A stretch of DNA of 64,000 bases from Luteolibacter sp. LG18 (GTDB lineage Bacteria; Verrucomicrobiota; Verrucomicrobiia; Verrucomicrobiales; Akkermansiaceae). The stretch's first letter is position 1. Each line of letters begins with the position of its first letter. Location of the stretch: NCBI RefSeq assembly GCF_036322585.1, contig NZ_AP024600.1:3038001-3102000 (forward strand), read 5' to 3'. Below the pieces are notes generated by a model. It was not told the origin of the DNA. It ran no database searches and saw only the letters and a list, made by a program, of their open reading frames with translations. A program made the translations under genes and the position numbers. Shown here in pieces: positions 63,624 to 64,000 of the stretch.

Positions 63624-64000
63624 ATGAATCGTCTGGTGGCCCGTGCCCATGGAGTGAGGCGGGGGCTGGGCCAGCTCCGCGAGGCGCGGATGCCGTGGCT
63701 GATCGCCGCGCTGGTCCTCGCCATCCAGGCGGGCGTGGAAGCCGGGGGCGGCTACCTGCGGCACCCGGAGTGGTTTGAATGGTTCGGCCTGAGCCGGGCG
63801 GGCGTCCTGCGCGGGTGGCTGTGGCAGCCGCTGAGCTACGCGCTGCTCCACGGGAGCTGGGCGCACGCGATCCTCAATGTCGTCTGCCTGCTGCTGCTGG
63901 GCACGCGGGTGGAGCACGTGCTCGGCTCGCGGAGGCTGGTGCGGGCGATGGTGGCCTCGATCCTCGGCGGGGCGGCGGGCCACCTGCTGCTGGCGGTGGA
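63624..64000 (+). CDS. rhomboid family intramembrane protein, 3' end cut by window edge
   Basis: 126 residues are visible. A basic start is followed by a membrane helix (MPWLIAALVLAIQAGVEAGG), a WLWQPLSYALLHGSWAHAILNVVCLLLLG segment with the His and Asn spacing (H...N) of the rhomboid L1/TM2 region, and VEHVLGSRRLVRAMVASILGGAAGHLLLAV. The catalytic Ser GxSG motif would lie beyond the window. Rhomboids cleave single-pass membrane proteins inside the membrane. Only 39 bases separate it from nuoC, suggesting co-transcription, an unusual pairing. Confidence 0.82.
   Translation, partial: MNRLVARAHGVRRGLGQLREARMPWLIAALVLAIQAGVEAGGGYLRHPEWFEWFGLSRAGVLRGWLWQPLSYALLHGSWAHAILNVVCLLLLGTRVEHVLGSRRLVRAMVASILGGAAGHLLLAV

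Overview
The window is high-GC DNA from a free-living bacterium of the phylum Verrucomicrobiota, most likely the Verrucomicrobiaceae/Luteolibacter-Haloferula neighbourhood. This is inferred from the family mix: paired autotransporter-type beta-strand repeat proteins, PEP-CTERM sorting tails, LacI-type regulators beside secreted glycoside hydrolases, PIN-PhoH, and a complete rRNA operon. No phage, plasmid, IS transposase or CRISPR array is visible, so this looks like ordinary chromosome. Many genes lack a clear Shine-Dalgarno, and long antisense reading frames caused by GC bias were discarded.

Layout. 1-4.8 kb: end of a menaquinone pair (menC, menE), a PIN-PhoH ATPase, a lipoprotein resembling RbsD/FucU, and a small RNase III-like protein. 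4.8-11.1 kb: rRNA operon (16S, tRNA-Ala(TGC), tRNA-Ile(GAT), 23S, 5S) with leader, boxA-like sites and terminator. 11.1-16.4 kb: a 25-unit 9-bp tandem array, then a TatD-family hydrolase with a small partner, lgt, cinA and rsfS. 16.4-23.2 kb: one 2255-residue secreted protein. 23.3-36.7 kb: a carbohydrate-responsive island (LacI regulator, two beta-strand repeat surface proteins, GH2 enzyme, GH78 rhamnosidase) linked by a shared operator-like sequence. 36.9-44 kb: tRNA-Ala(CGC), a LysM lipoprotein, two DUF2569-type membrane proteins, the folA / 2-TM protein / thyA unit, a PEP-CTERM protein, and the RF-like / panB / folK unit. 44-49 kb: small uncharacterised genes separated by palindromes. 49-54 kb: lysine and tryptophan biosynthesis (dapB, dapA, dapF, trpA). 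54-62 kb: lipoprotein, DUF6055-type metalloprotein, secretin-like protein, GH36 alpha-galactosidase, esterase, membrane protein. 62.4-64 kb: nuoB, nuoC and the start of a rhomboid protease.

How it fits together. The secreted hydrolases (GH2, GH78, GH36) and the LacI box suggest use of galactose- and rhamnose-bearing plant or algal polysaccharides. The rest is housekeeping: quinone and NADH dehydrogenase, folate/thymidylate, pantothenate, diaminopimelate and tryptophan synthesis.

The most unusual signal is not a gene. It is a set of short intergenic palindromes whose stems differ in sequence but stay base-paired, each preceded by an (A/G)GTAG word. In at least five places the TAG of that word is the stop codon of the adjacent gene. 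Larger composite inverted repeats at about 4.9, 16.3, 31.3, 37.9, 44.0, 51.1 and 58.0 kb appear to be built on the same principle.
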